From Stereum hirsutum FP-91666 SS1 (Eukaryota; Basidiomycota; Agaricomycetes; Russulales; Stereaceae): a stretch of DNA of 64,000 nt. Where the stretch lies: the NCBI RefSeq assembly GCF_000264905.1, contig NW_006763136.1, positions 2,075,550-2,139,549 of the forward strand. The letters run 5' to 3'. Of this stretch, positions 1 to 11,396 are shown in pieces (positions within the stretch are counted from its first letter, which is position 1; the number at the start of each line of letters is the position of its first letter). A program made the translations under genes and the position numbers. The notes beneath the pieces are model-generated. The model was not told the origin of the DNA. It made no database searches and worked only from the letters and a program-made list of their open reading frames with translations.

Positions 1-201
1 TACCGATGGTCTATTGTCAGTGAGAGGGAGTAGGGCGAGCGAAGGAACGGGGTGGATGGACGAAGTGCTGGACGGATGAACCGACCGACTTCAATTTTTT
101 GGGCCCTGCTGTGAACTTGTACTGACTTGTATCTCTCTTTGCTCCTCGTACACCCGATCCACTCCTCTCCTCGACCTTGCTGGAACGCACGTAACTCTCA
201 G

Positions 202-1059
202 ATGGGCCTGACGGAATACCAAGTTGTCGGGAGGCATCTCCCCACCGAGTCTGAGCCGACTCCCAAGATCTACCGGATGCGTATATTTGCGGTCAACGAT
301 GTTGTCGCAAAGTCTCGCTTCTGGTACTTCCTCAGGTGCGCACCGTCCATCGCTAGCAATCAGCCTTTCAGTCACTAATGCACAACACAGGAAGTTGAAG
401 AAGGTCAAGAAGGCCAATGGTGAGATCATTGGCGTCAACATCGTTAGTACCCGTCTCTTCCTCTCCCACATGTACCCATGCAGCCCTCAAGAGGCAGGCG
501 GAAAGGGCTTTTTGCTGACCTACTCCATCCCTTGATTGGGCTCTGGTGATTCATACCTTCGCGCCGTCCCTCACACGCACAATCCTTGCTGTGATACGAT
601 ACAATGCGACTCGCGGAAACGCTTGCTCTACTTTGTCCTGCTGCGTTTGGCTGTCTCCTACAGATCTCGGAGAAGAGGCCCCTCAAGGTCAAGAACTTCG
701 GTATCTGGATCCGTTATGACTCCCGTTCGGGTACACACAACATGTACAAGGAGTTCCGTGAGCTCAGCCGTGCCGACGCCGTCAAGTCCCTCTACCAGGA
801 CATGGCCGCCAGGCATCGTGCCCGCTTCCGGTCTATCCACGTACGTTCTCTGCACCGATGCATTGTTATCGTTTTTCCTGTCCTGACTCCCTCGCGACGG
901 TCACTATAGATCCTCCGCGTCGTCGAGATTGCGAAGAGCGAGGATGTCCGCAGGCCGTACATCAAGCAACTCCTCCAGCCCAAGCTCAAGTTCCCCCTCC
1001 CCCACCGTGTCTCCAAGACCAAGTCGATCTTCGTCGCAAACCGCCCCGCCACCTTCTAA
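202..1059 (+). CDS. RPL20: 60S ribosomal protein eL20 (L20/L18a)
   Basis: This is a structural protein of the large cytosolic ribosomal subunit. Four exons (202-335, 391-442, 664-840, 910-1059) join in frame to 170 residues, close to the usual 172-180. The product begins [16 protein letters not shown] and carries the family landmarks [51 protein letters not shown] and FPLPHRV, ending RPATF. Introns are GT-AG; the first has a CTAAT-like branch site. The Arg codon split by intron 1 is restored exactly by the join. The second intron, 221 bp, is long for this window. The ATG at 202 is the first that gives the conserved N-terminus. Confidence 0.95.
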
Positions 1060-1689
1060 GCGCTCTCTTATTTCGCTTTTTGGGCTTGATGGGATGCGTC
1101 GAGAGGTCGTGGATGGGAGTTGCGAGGGTGGAGAGATGATGCTCAAAAGATGCGGCGTGCCTGCTGTATTATGCCATGTCGCGCTCCGACTCTTTTTCAC
1201 ATGCCAATATCATATGGGAGCATTATGCACTATGAATTGGTTCACGATCTTTTAGTGCGAAGCCAGACTACGGAAGGCCCAAGTCTTGAATGACTACATG
1301 TGAACACTGAGGCGATTTTGTGTGGAATTCTGTGCGAGTGCTGGACAGTCAGGTTGGATCACTGCCACACAGAGGATTGACAGTAAAAACGATACAAGAA
1401 ATACAAGGGTACAGCTCTAAGAGTTCTGATCACAAGTCGTACACATAACTAACTCGTCTTTCTCCGGGCTTGCTCTCCGCAGCGCGTATTGGGGTAGTCA
1501 TATTTCCTAAACACGTTCCGCAGTCCAGCAAAGTTTTGGATGATAGGAACAATGACAGACTCACCATAAACGGGCTGTCCGCAACTTGGTGCGATGACAA
1601 GATAACCTCAACGGTCAGTCTCGCGCTTACCGAAGCGCTCCGCACAGAACACCATATCACGGTCGATATCCCAGTCAGACACATAGTCC

Positions 1690-2541
1690 TCAGTCCTCCC
1701 AGTGCATCGCAGCCGGTACCCAATACGCTCTCCCACCAGGTTCCCCATCAGCCGACTCGCCCTCGCCCTGTTCATCTAGCCAGCATGTCCCGTCCCGTAG
1801 GAGCATGTTATCAAGCGCCGTTCGAGCTCTCTCGACGGGCCATCCTTGGGAAGAGACGAGGAGAGAGACGGAGAGACGGCCATTGTGGAGATGTGCGAGG
1901 GATAGGATCGGAAGTATGGATGAGTCCAGTGGGGACGGCACGGAGCGGATGAGTTTGTGGGACGTGTTGTGTGAGGAGGGAAGCGAGGAAGATAGAGAGG
2001 GAGGTAAGGTGATGATGGTATAGCCTGCGTTGAGCGGTTCCAGGGTGCGAATGGCAGCCGAGATATCATCCTCTGTTATCGCACCCGCACTGGCTGAAGA
2101 GCCGGACGAGGGAGGAGAGAGTCCGCGTAGGCGGGAGATGATGCGTATGAGCTCCTCCATGGTGATCAACCCACCGTTTCTCTCTCGCGTACTGACACAT
2201 ACGTCCACGACTTGCACGCCCAGCTCAATCATCCACTCTCCGAGTCCGAGCCCTTCCCAGAGTCCTCCTAGACCCATCGCGCCCCTCGTCTTGGCACCGG
2301 CGAGAGGGTCGACGCCTATGGAGGCGCACATCTGCTGGAACGCATGTCTGAAGTTGGGGTCTTGTCGGATTTTGGAACGATGGGTCGTCGCGAACGTTTG
2401 GAGGTGAGTGCGGAATGTGGCGAGCTGCGAGTGGAGAGTCGAAAGAGACTGAGCTGAGAGATCGTTGGAGAGTGTCTGATAGGATGAGTGCAGCGAGGTC
2501 TGCTGGGAGAAATGGGCAAGACCTGGCGTTGGACGAGGCAT
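1690..2541 (-). CDS. SNF8: ESCRT-II complex subunit SNF8/VPS22 (EAP30 family)
   Basis: ESCRT-II helps sort ubiquitinated membrane proteins into multivesicular bodies on endosomes. This is a single-exon gene of 283 residues; the human protein has about 258. The start MPRPTPGLAHF is chosen because the family N-terminus begins only a few residues before the conserved helical part; an upstream in-frame ATG would add 11 residues. Landmarks are FRHAFQQMCASIGVDPLA, the ELGVQVVDVC helix, RNGGLITMEEL, and the winged-helix segments ending WPVERARTALDNMLLRDGTCWLDEQ and AYWVPAAMHWED. A Ser/Gly-rich insert lies in the middle. It is divergent from the wall-protein gene that starts at 2829. Confidence 0.9.
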   Translation of the reverse strand: MPRPTPGLAHFSQQTSLHSSYQTLSNDLSAQSLSTLHSQLATFRTHLQTFATTHRSKIRQDPNFRHAFQQMCASIGVDPLAGAKTRGAMGLGGLWEGLGLGEWMIELGVQVVDVCVSTRERNGGLITMEELIRIISRLRGLSPPSSGSSASAGAITEDDISAAIRTLEPLNAGYTIITLPPSLSSSLPSSHNTSHKLIRSVPSPLDSSILPILSLAHLHNGRLSVSLLVSSQGWPVERARTALDNMLLRDGTCWLDEQGEGESADGEPGGRAYWVPAAMHWED

Positions 2542-2828
2542 TGTGGCTCGTATGATGTCGGCGACGGTGGACAAGGTACGTCCTCAGCTCTGTGACGACA
2601 AGGTAAGATGGCTGTTCGACGTAAGCGACGGCGAACACATTGGTATCGTCATAAACTCGACCCGATATGGTATGTTCGATGTCTGGATACGGTGGCGTTT
2701 TAGTGCCCAAAATACCACGGCATCTGTCACGAACCTTGCCCAGCGTGCTCAGCTTCGTCCGTTTTACTCGTCCGTTCCCACCTCCTTTGTGCCGCTTCTT
2801 GCCCTCCTTCCTCTTCGCCGTTCCAGAC

Positions 2829-3699
2829 ATGTTCGCCTCTACGCTCAAGGCTACCCTTATTGCTTCTCTCGCTGGTTACGCCAGTGCTTTCAGCATCACT
2901 AGTCCCGGCGGAGACAGCCTCTGGTGGGGTACGTCGTTCAATTAGTATTATTTCTACATTGTGCGAATCCTCATGATGTTTCCCTCGCGCACTGTCTCAC
3001 ATACGATTCGCCCTCCGGACGTATACAGTGGCTCAGTCCCAAAATACCCTCATATGGACTTGTAACGACAACGCGCCCGCGACGACCTTCCAAGTCCTGT
3101 ATGTTCTTCTTTCTCCCTGTATTCCTCGCGTCTTCTCAAACCGAGCGCTTGTTTTTCCAACCTCGTTCTCTTGGTTTCTTCAACAACAGTCTTGCCAATG
3201 GCGACCCTACGATCCTTACGGCTCCCATGGCCATCATCGCCTCTGTCCAGAATGCCGACTGCTCTCATACCATCACCCAGCAGCAGGCGGCTCTCACTCC
3301 GGCCACGAACTACACCATCCTTTTGGCCAACATCGTGAACTCAACTGATGTACGTCTCATTCCCTTCCGTTTTCATCACCGTATCCCGTCTCCGTTGTTC
3401 TCAGTCGGAATACACGGGCTGGCACTGACTAAGTTACATAAAAATAGATCTATGCCACGTCTGCGCCCTTCGAAGTCAAAGCTGCCGGATCGACCTTCCC
3501 CGCCGCATCTGCGACCCCCACCGGCAGCAGCTCCGCCACCTCTGGCTCCAGTCCCGGGACTGCCACCAGCTCAGGCTCGAGCTCGAGCAGCACCACCTCT
3601 TCGAGCGGAGCGGCTGGCATGGTCTTGGGCGAGTCCGGCAGGGGCATGTGGGCTGCTGCTGCTCTCGGCGTTGTCGGTGGTATCTTCGCGTTGTTGTAA
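2829..3699 (+). CDS. Secreted Ser/Thr-rich, probably GPI-anchored protein with Kre9/Knh1-like N-terminal domain
   Basis: Four exons (2829-2928, 3029-3098, 3190-3349, 3448-3699) join in frame to 193 residues. The product opens with a signal peptide (MFASTLKATLIASLAGYASA), then FSITSPGGDSLWW and NTLIWTCNDN, the pattern of the Kre9/Knh1-like (Ser-Thr-rich GPI-anchored) family. A beta-sandwich-like domain with NSTD ends around residue 125. A Ser/Thr/Gly linker follows, then a hydrophobic tail (MWAAAALGVVGGIFALL) that fits a GPI-attachment signal. The likely location is the plasma membrane or cell wall. The function of this family in basidiomycetes is not established. The DNA after the stop codon is rich in T runs. 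Confidence 0.85.
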
Positions 3700-5537
3700 G
3701 GAAACGGACCCGTGGGACAGGTTCGGCGACTTGCTGTTGCAGAGTTGGACATTTGCCGATATTCCGAGGGACTTGTTCTTTTCCCTTGTTGAGCGTCGTG
3801 CTGCGTTGTTCTCTTTTTTGAACTTTCTTTGGTAATCTGTGTCGTCTGTTTGCTTTTCTTGCTGTTCTTGCTGTCGGTTGGGTCCTCGGTCGTTCTTGTC
3901 TGCATCTCGTGGACTTTCTTTTTTTTTTTTGACTCTCTTGGCCACGCATTTCGTGCGGTGTCCTACAATACCTGGGTTTCGTACTTACTACTTACTCACC
4001 CGTCGCTCTTTTGAAATAATCCGCTCTTTTCGTCGCGTCTGCTCATCAAACCGTTGGACTGCCTGAATGTTGACGTTGAACGTCGAGTGGGTGGAAGGTC
4101 TTGTCAAAAACCTGACTGCTCTGAGGGTCGAGGGCCACAGTGAGGATCTTCGTTGATTGATCGGAGCGATCCGGAGTGGCGTTTACTTCCGTTTCCGATG
4201 GTGCCACCTAAGTACGTCGACCAAGCACTGTGGCGCCATGTCCACTGGCAGGCTTCGAAATTCAATCCCTTGAAAGACACAGTATCCTTCTATCTATCTA
4301 CGCTTGATCTCACGAACGACTTCTTCGTTTCTTCCATGTTGCGTCTCGAGCTTGTGTGGCAATCCGCCTAGTACTAGGCTTCCCGTTCTCTTCTCACCAT
4401 TTCCGGAGAGCGTGAGCTCTCGGGCAGCCACCGATAGCTGTAAGAGTGAGCTACGCCTGGGATATCTTCTGATACGAAAGTAGGATCAGATATGGGTGTC
4501 GTGCAGCGTAAGTAGCGGAGTGTAAATGGTGCACCCAAAATACTATATGGATCTTCAGAGCTACAGTAAGTTGACGTCCGAATCCGTCATCCTGCATACA
4601 ACACCATTCTATCCGTAGTCCCACTGAGAACACCTTCCAGGCTGCATATCCACCGCCATATGCTATCTATCGCGCGCAACCGCACGATCTCCGCACATAC
4701 TCACACTAAATAGATACTCACACCTACCCACACCCGCTGCCAGTGCTGAGTCCTCCGCGATAGAAGAACCCATCGGGGCCGTGATCTCGACGGCACGGTA
4801 TTCATTCTTTTTCTCCAGATCCCACAGAGATCCATCTCGCACGCGAAGCCGTCCTCGAGCCGGAGCTTTTTTCTCCGTTCCCGAGCTTACTACGGGTACT
4901 AACTTGTCTCCATTGCAGTGCGGTCCTTGGGATTGCTTAGAACCGTTGCGGTTCTGAGACCATCATCTATAGACCAGAGAAGAATGAGACGACGTCAAGG
5001 TAATTGGTGGACCTACTGCATGCAGAGAGCCTGTTATTTAGGCAGCGTCATTGCGGGCACGATATCCAGCCACGTACACTGCCTGTAACTCGTCGACGGT
5101 AGCCATGGCTGTGAATAAGCGACTTCAAGGATCAAATGTTGCTGGACAGTGGTATCCAGTGGCCGCTGCTCTTATACATAAAAAAAATGAAAGGTTCAAA
5201 GTCGTCCGATGTTGCACAGATCATTGAAGGGGCTACATGATAGGGCACAACGAGGCGAGACAGTGACGGTCACCATGAAGAACAGATGAGGAGGGTTGCG
5301 GACGAATTGTATCTGTTTCAGGTCTGTCTTGCTGATGGTGCGGTCAGCTCGGAGAGCGCAGTAAAAATCGAATGGTCGAACGTATCGTCGAGGGATGTGT
5401 TCGAGCTCAAAACGGTAACTATATAGAAAATGTTGGGTATGCAAGATTGTCCGTTTTGGGTCGAGAAAAGGTGGTCTGGCTGCATCATCACATATAATAC
5501 TCGTACAAATAAACGAAGGACTGACTTCCTTAGCAGA
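3700..5537. other. Intergenic stretch without a recognisable gene
   Basis: Only short unsupported reading frames are present on either strand. The first few hundred bases after 3700 are T-rich and probably 3' untranslated sequence of the wall-protein gene. I see no tRNA, repeat or conserved protein segment. Confidence 0.5.
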
Positions 5538-7462
5538 TTACCCAGGATCCTCTGGATTATGCCTGACAACCTCTATGACCTCGTGTTCTGAGCCTCGCCC
5601 GCCAGTCGATTGACCATGATATGTATCTTCATCATCATATGAATTTTCTATTCGTCTACTCCTTTGGCCGGCAGTGTGAAACTGGAGCCCTTGTAAGGAT
5701 TGTCGATTTGTCCTACTATGCGCAGGCGTTGTGTAGGGGGTCACAGAGAGAACAGTTTCTAAGGAAATTGTGTCGTCCGGTTCCGGTGGGGAGGCTGCCT
5801 CGGAAATGTTGAGCAGAACTCGAGAAATCATGGTGACGGAAACGCTGTGGAGTGATTGTGAGCGCGGGATTGCACAAAAAGGGACGGGAACCGGACCAGG
5901 TTGCACAGGTTGCTAGAGAGCCTTTGAGCAGTGGCTAGGGCGGACGTCAGGATCAATTGTGATGTGAAGAACAGTAACGCGTACCGGGAAGAGCTGCAGC
6001 GCGAGTCAGCTACTAAGCAACGAGAGAAACAAAGACGAATGGCTCACGTAGTAAGATAGAATGTTGCCGACGTTGAACAAGAGCATTATACTATTTGTGG
6101 ATATGTCAGCGCATCGCTGAGACAACACATTGACGGGAGCATGGGGACGAACCCGAAATATATTGCGCCTGTGGATTGCAAAGTTAGAATGAACAGGGGT
6201 CTTTTCATGATACAAACAAGCACTTACCATCTCTGTAAACAACGTCTACTAAGCGACTTCCCGTGCGAAACGTTTTGCGTCCTTCTAGCCGGGTTGTTCG
6301 CCATGACTTATACATGGTCAGAACGATAACGACTAAATCGAGAACAACTTGGCTTTCCCATGCTGTAGCCACATCTGTCGGCCGTCATAGATCAGAACGA
6401 TGACCTTACGATGAAAAGCCATGACGACGTACGAGTGCCGCTAAAATGGAGGAAACAAATTTATATAAGCAAGAACAGCCATAAAAGCGGATTCCCTCAT
6501 TCGAACGCACGCACGCAGAGAATGATGTTGACCAAAAACATCCCAGCCCCGGGATATTGAGCTCTTCAGCGACGTCTTGTGCACCATGTCCAGACAGAGA
6601 AAACTGTTTGAAGGGCTCAGAAACTGTGTGTAATAGGGACAGAAATGAGGAAGACGTACACCGGCGGCACCAAGCAATACGATGGACAAGATAATGAACG
6701 AGATGACAAGTGTGCGAGAGTTTCCATAGAGTGCGCAGGTGCGCAAAATCAAGAGAACTAGTGGCCATGGTCAGTCAACGAAATCTGAGGGAAGATAACT
6801 ACTCACTGCAGACAACAACTTGGTTGAGAAGCAGGATGATCTCCCGGAACAGGCCATAGCCGCCGCATCTGTAGTGAAGTTTGAGACACGAAGCAACATA
6901 ATATGGGAGAGAGAACATACGTCTAATAAGACGAAAATTACATGAGTTCAGTAAGGACTGTGCAACAGTGTTAGGGGAAAGACTGACTTCTTGGGTATGA
7001 AGCAGATCAGTGAACGCCAAAACAACGACTGTGGGTGATTGACTGTCAGACATCATACAAGTGAGAAATGAAGACAGCTCCGCCAACCTGCTATGTTGGC
7101 ACAAAATGGTATATATCTGTTCAGGAAGAACCAGATGGACCCTCTTGAACGCGCCCGGCGCCAAACAATTCGAATCTCGCGTGGAAGTGTGAGGAGATGA
7201 TCTGTGAGACTGCGGTCAGATTCTCGGGTGCCTGGAGTATTGGATATTCGAATTGTACCGTAGTAGAGGAGCACTGCACATGTAGAAGGCCGGGTTACTT
7301 AACGGATTCGGGTCAAAGACAATGTTTGCACTCACCAACGGGCGCGAGATGAAGGTACGCTTGTATCCTCCTAAAAATCAACACGTAGTTTAGCTGCATA
7401 TCACAAAACACTTACTTCAATAAAACTTACACCGCCGCTATATCCTCAGCACTCGCGGTCAT
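5538..7462 (-). CDS. DUF6533-type multipass membrane protein
   Basis: This is a basidiomycete-expanded integral membrane family of unknown function. The gene is broken into many short exons. A frame-consistent start is the ATG at 7462 (MTASAEDIAA), followed by small exons whose splices restore the DUF6533 hallmark LLYYDHLLTLPREIRIVW near 7260-7155, then FFLNRYIPFCANIA. Later segments include VCILLILRTCALYGNSRTLVISFIILSIVLLGAAG written in two exons near 6810-6660, LDLVVIVLTMYKSWRT near 6330, IMLLFNVGNILSYY near 6080, and a cytosolic tail with MISRVLLNISEAASPPEPDD ending HNPEDPG. Several small exons between are approximate. The family signature is clear; exact exon ends are not. Confidence 0.75.
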
Positions 7463-9294
7463 GGGTGTACCGTTTAAAGCCGAGTAACGGGGTTCATGTC
7501 AACACAGCGGATGCGAAGCGGGGGTATTTCCACGGATGAATTTCTGCAGCAGATGGCTTATAAAGTAAAGAACTGTCACCGTTCCACCATGGGAAAATTT
7601 ATCCGCTTCGCTTACCTTGCAGCTGGTCCATGCAGATAACATGTACCTACTGCCGTTGACCTCTGCGAGAGAAGCTTGCAGCAGGCTCTCGGAGCATACT
7701 TAGCAAGGAACGTGTGACCTCGTCGAATACAGTCGGTTACAGATGTCGAGCTGCAGATTACCGGGCGAGCGACTGTCAGTAGAGAACAAGCAGGTCTTCC
7801 AAGTCTAATCCGCTTTGAGCAACTTACGGACGTATTGCACTTTAATCTCAACGTAAACAATGACAGCCGACCTCGCACTTTGTACGACATCTGTAGTAGC
7901 CCCTGTCATTCTGTGACAGCACGATGCTCGGATGCACGTTGCTGGGCTCAAAATTCTGTCTTTCAAAAACGACAATGTCGTGCACTCACTTCTAGAGCAC
8001 CGTCTCCGCTCCCAGATGGTGTATACTCGACCTGAAAGCCCACAATCGTCAGAATCATCTTTGTCTGCAGTGGGAGAAAGAACTCACCGTAACGCATGCT
8101 TCCTCTGAGGGGAGTACACAGCAAGTGCAAACCCGCGATGAACATAGGAGCACGGGCATGGCGTGCGTCTACGATTGGTCTTGCTTATCAGCTGTTCTAC
8201 CCACGCAATCGCGGCGATGAAGCCACCTTTGGGCACCAATATGTTCACGGTGGGGCTTGGTATGGTCTCCCACTGGTTTTAATCACCGACAAGTTCATAG
8301 ACCAATCATAGACCATTGCAGAGTTTACCGCAAGCTTCAGGAATAAACGGTCGACAGAGGTGGTGTTGTTTAGAACAGTGAATAATCATGAGCATCACGA
8401 CATGTTGCAAGCTTGTGTCAACGTTGGCTCAAGACCAGATTGAAGCGCATGTGTAGACCTGGGACCTGAGGCCCTTGGGCCTGCCTCGGAGCTGTAAGCT
8501 CATTGGAAGGTTGAATGAGCTGGTCGTTGCTGGTGTGGCGCGGAAAGTCGAGGGAGCGTTCTGACTTTGCGCATAATATTTGTAGTTCCGAGCCCGTCTG
8601 ACGTCATCCTGCCCTGATTCAGGCATTCAAATTATTCAAAACTGAAAGATTCTCATCTATTTGAATAAATGCGCATATTATGCTCGCCCTAGAAGATCCC
8701 CGACCTCATGATAGCAAGTGAAATTCGAAGTGCTTCGAGGGTAACCTTCCGAAATGGAATGCTTCCTTTGCCTCGCCATGGTCTGGCGGATCGCCGCCTC
8801 TTCGCCACCTCCGATGAAGAATCGCTGGTGTGGACATGAAAGAGACGGGCTCCAATGAGAGAGACCGTCATGGATTTACACGGGTGCCTACATACCATAC
8901 GTCTAGGGGATAAAGCAAACCAAGTACAAATTACCCAATATGATGTTGGATTAGACGTGTACGAGCACCATAAAAAGAGCTAAATGCGGGATATCAAGAA
9001 AAGGCCTAGGGACATAGATAGATATTGATGATGGTGGTGGACAAGGATTGGGGAGGGGGGTGGTGCAGTAGTGAGATGAGACATGATGTTCCTCGTGAAA
9101 CGGTGGCGTGGAGCTGACGAAGGGAAAGAACCATAGGTGATGTACACGGAAAGAACGGGTCCGGAAGAGAGGGTGAGAGTCAACTCTCAAAAAAAGAGGC
9201 CGATTAGACGGCCGAAGTGGACGAAAGAAGAAGAGAGGAATTGTGTGGCGCACGATAATCGGAAAGAGAACCAATAAAACCACGTTCGTGACCG
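7463..9294. other. Intergenic stretch with a possible degraded DUF6533-like fragment
   Basis: No intact gene is supported. On the minus strand around 8105-7990, joining across a candidate intron gives YGRVYTIWERRR, which resembles the 'R-x-Y-A-x-W-x-R-R-R' loop of DUF6533 proteins such as the neighbour at 5538-7462. I could not find the other family motifs in order, so this may be a decayed duplicate or chance. The rest shows nothing recognisable. Confidence 0.3.
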
Positions 9295-11396
9295 TCATGA
9301 CAGAGTCGGTGTCCATTCTGTTCGTACATCCTTACCATCCCAGGCCGCTACGGCCTCCTTCACCTCCCGCATACCCGCCAATACGTGCTCTTCTGTTAGC
9401 CGCCGACCCACAATCTGAACACCTACAGGCAGACCCTGCATCTTGTCAGCATCGTACATAGAATATGGACCTTGTGCTGATGGGTCAAGGTCCGAAAGTT
9501 TGAAGGAGGAAGGTAGTGCGTCGAGTTTCGATGAAACAGTCGTTACTGGTACAATTCCGGCAGGGAGATCAAGCTGTAAAAAGCAGGGATCGTTAACGGA
9601 GACGCACGAAGGGCTCAAATGCAGGATGCGTACGATATTGAACAAGAAAGTGTAACTGGCGGTAGCTAGCCCAGCCTTCGTCGTGCCACCCGCTGGCAGT
9701 CCCGGCACTGAACAAGGTGCAGTGATTACAAGGTCGATACCCTGGTCCAGCCACATCTCATGCCACTGCTGCTTCAATTTATCTAGCTCGACGACCAGCT
9801 CCCGCATACGATATACGGACTTCGGGTGGAAGGCTCGAACGAGCTCGGCATCTTTCGGTGGCAAGAAGCTGGCCAGAATATTCTTGATGAAGTAGGGTAG
9901 GCGATAGGTGGAGATCACTGAGCTGATACCACCGTTCAGGCGCTCGAAGGGACGAAGGGGGGCGGCGATCTGAGCCCCTCCTTCTGCGAAGGCGAGCTGA
10001 TAACCTGCCTTGAGGACTTCGAACGTAGGTGGTTTACTGTATACATTTCTCCATTCAATGACCCACTTCCACAGAATATATCCCACTGAAAAAGACACTT
10101 ACAAGTCTACAACTTCATGCCCTCGAGCCTTCAACGACTCGATGACGATATTTATAGAGCGAAGTGCTGCAGGCGACATCGGGATTATACCTGTATATGT
10201 GTTCAGTGATCACTCTAAACAAGGATATGTCCGTCGCAGTGTGACGCTCACCGTCATTCCACAGCACACCAACTCGCATCTTCTTCCCCTCAAACGACGT
10301 CGGCCGCCACGGCATCGGTATACACTGGCCACCATCATCATAATTATCATCAATTTAGCGCTTATTCGCCGGAGATTGAAGGAACCATCGAAACTGTCAC
10401 TTACAGTTCGATCGATCTCCCAAGGCCGCAGTGCCATCACCCTTTTCCAAAACTCCTCTAGGTCCTCCAACCGTCGTGCCATGGGCGATACCACCGTCGG
10501 GACAGCCTCGCACCCCGGCGTACTAACCGCAACGCCCGTCGACGGAAATCTTCCATTGCTCGCCTTCATGCCGTATATCCCACAAAACGCCGCCGGTAAG
10601 CGCACGCTTCCTCCGACGTCCGAGCCCAACTCAATCACGCTGCCCCCCATCGCGAGAAGCGAACCTCCGCCTCCCGTAGACGCCCCAGATGAATACGCTG
10701 GGTTGATGGGATTTGCAGTACGGCCAAAGAGTTCAGAGTCAGTCTCGAGGGATAAGAGGCCCATGGGTACAGCCGTCTTGACATGCAGGATGGCGCCGGC
10801 GCGTCGGAGGAGATGGATGATGGGTGCAGAAGAGGGAACAGGTGTGAGAGCGTTGGCAGAGTATCCCATAGTCGTTGGATAACCCTCGACGTCGATGACG
10901 TCCTTGATACTGACGGGAACTCCAGATAGCGGGTGCTCTGAATCCTCGGCAAATGTATCGACGCTGGAGACTGATGGTGAGGGTGACAGATCCGCATGGC
11001 CGTTCGCGTAACCGTTCCCCTTCGTAGGACGATACGCATCGCCGTTACCGTTGAGCGCGACATGGCCCGTAGGGGGCAGTAGATCGTGAATCATAACATC
11101 GGAGAGGCAGTTGGTGGCCTTGTGTGCAGCAAAGGCTTTCTTGCCATACGTATAGATAACATCTTGCGAGGAGACTGAGCCTGCCTGATGTCGGTCGACG
11201 AGTTCGGAAAGGGAAAGGGAGTGGATCTTAGACTCTGACTCGGTGAGGGGGGCATCAAGTATGGGCGCGAGCTCATCGAGCTTGGCCTGTCTGCGCTGTT
11301 GAAAAGTTGCGCTACAGAATAGGTCAGCTATGTTCTGGATGAGGTGACGCCCGGGACGCACCAGTCTCGCCTGTAAGCGAGAAAAGAGGATGGCAT
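9295..11396 (-). CDS. Amidase-signature family hydrolase (fatty-acid-amide-hydrolase/acetamidase type)
   Basis: It hydrolyses amide bonds; the substrate cannot be told from sequence. Six exons (11396-11362, 11311-10405, 10324-10252, 10190-10103, 10036-9634, 9573-9295) sum to 594 residues, typical of fungal amidases. The start MPSSFLAYRRDCATFQQRRQ matches the usual fungal N-terminus once the first 50-bp intron is removed. The Ser-cisSer-Lys catalytic set is visible: Lys in GVPVSIKDVIDVEG, the cis-Ser in SSGASTGGGGS, and the nucleophile in GSDVGGSVRLPA, followed by FCGIYGMK. The C-terminus carries the family GLPVGVQIVGRRLTEEHVL. An insert rich in Asn/Gly/Ser (near residues 115-150) precedes the catalytic Lys. 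There is no clear signal peptide. Confidence 0.9.

Noticed and set aside
1609..1700. Minus-strand frame TEDYVSDWDIDRDMVFCAERFG just past the SNF8 stop
   Set aside because: It looks protein-like but is in another frame with no splice sites linking it to SNF8 and no recognised family.
2542..2848. Minus-strand frame with a Lys-rich start (MSGTAKRKEGKKRHKGG) upstream of SNF8
   Set aside because: It overlaps the start of the wall-protein gene on the other strand and the SNF8 leader, and continues without family resemblance; a short independent gene cannot be excluded.
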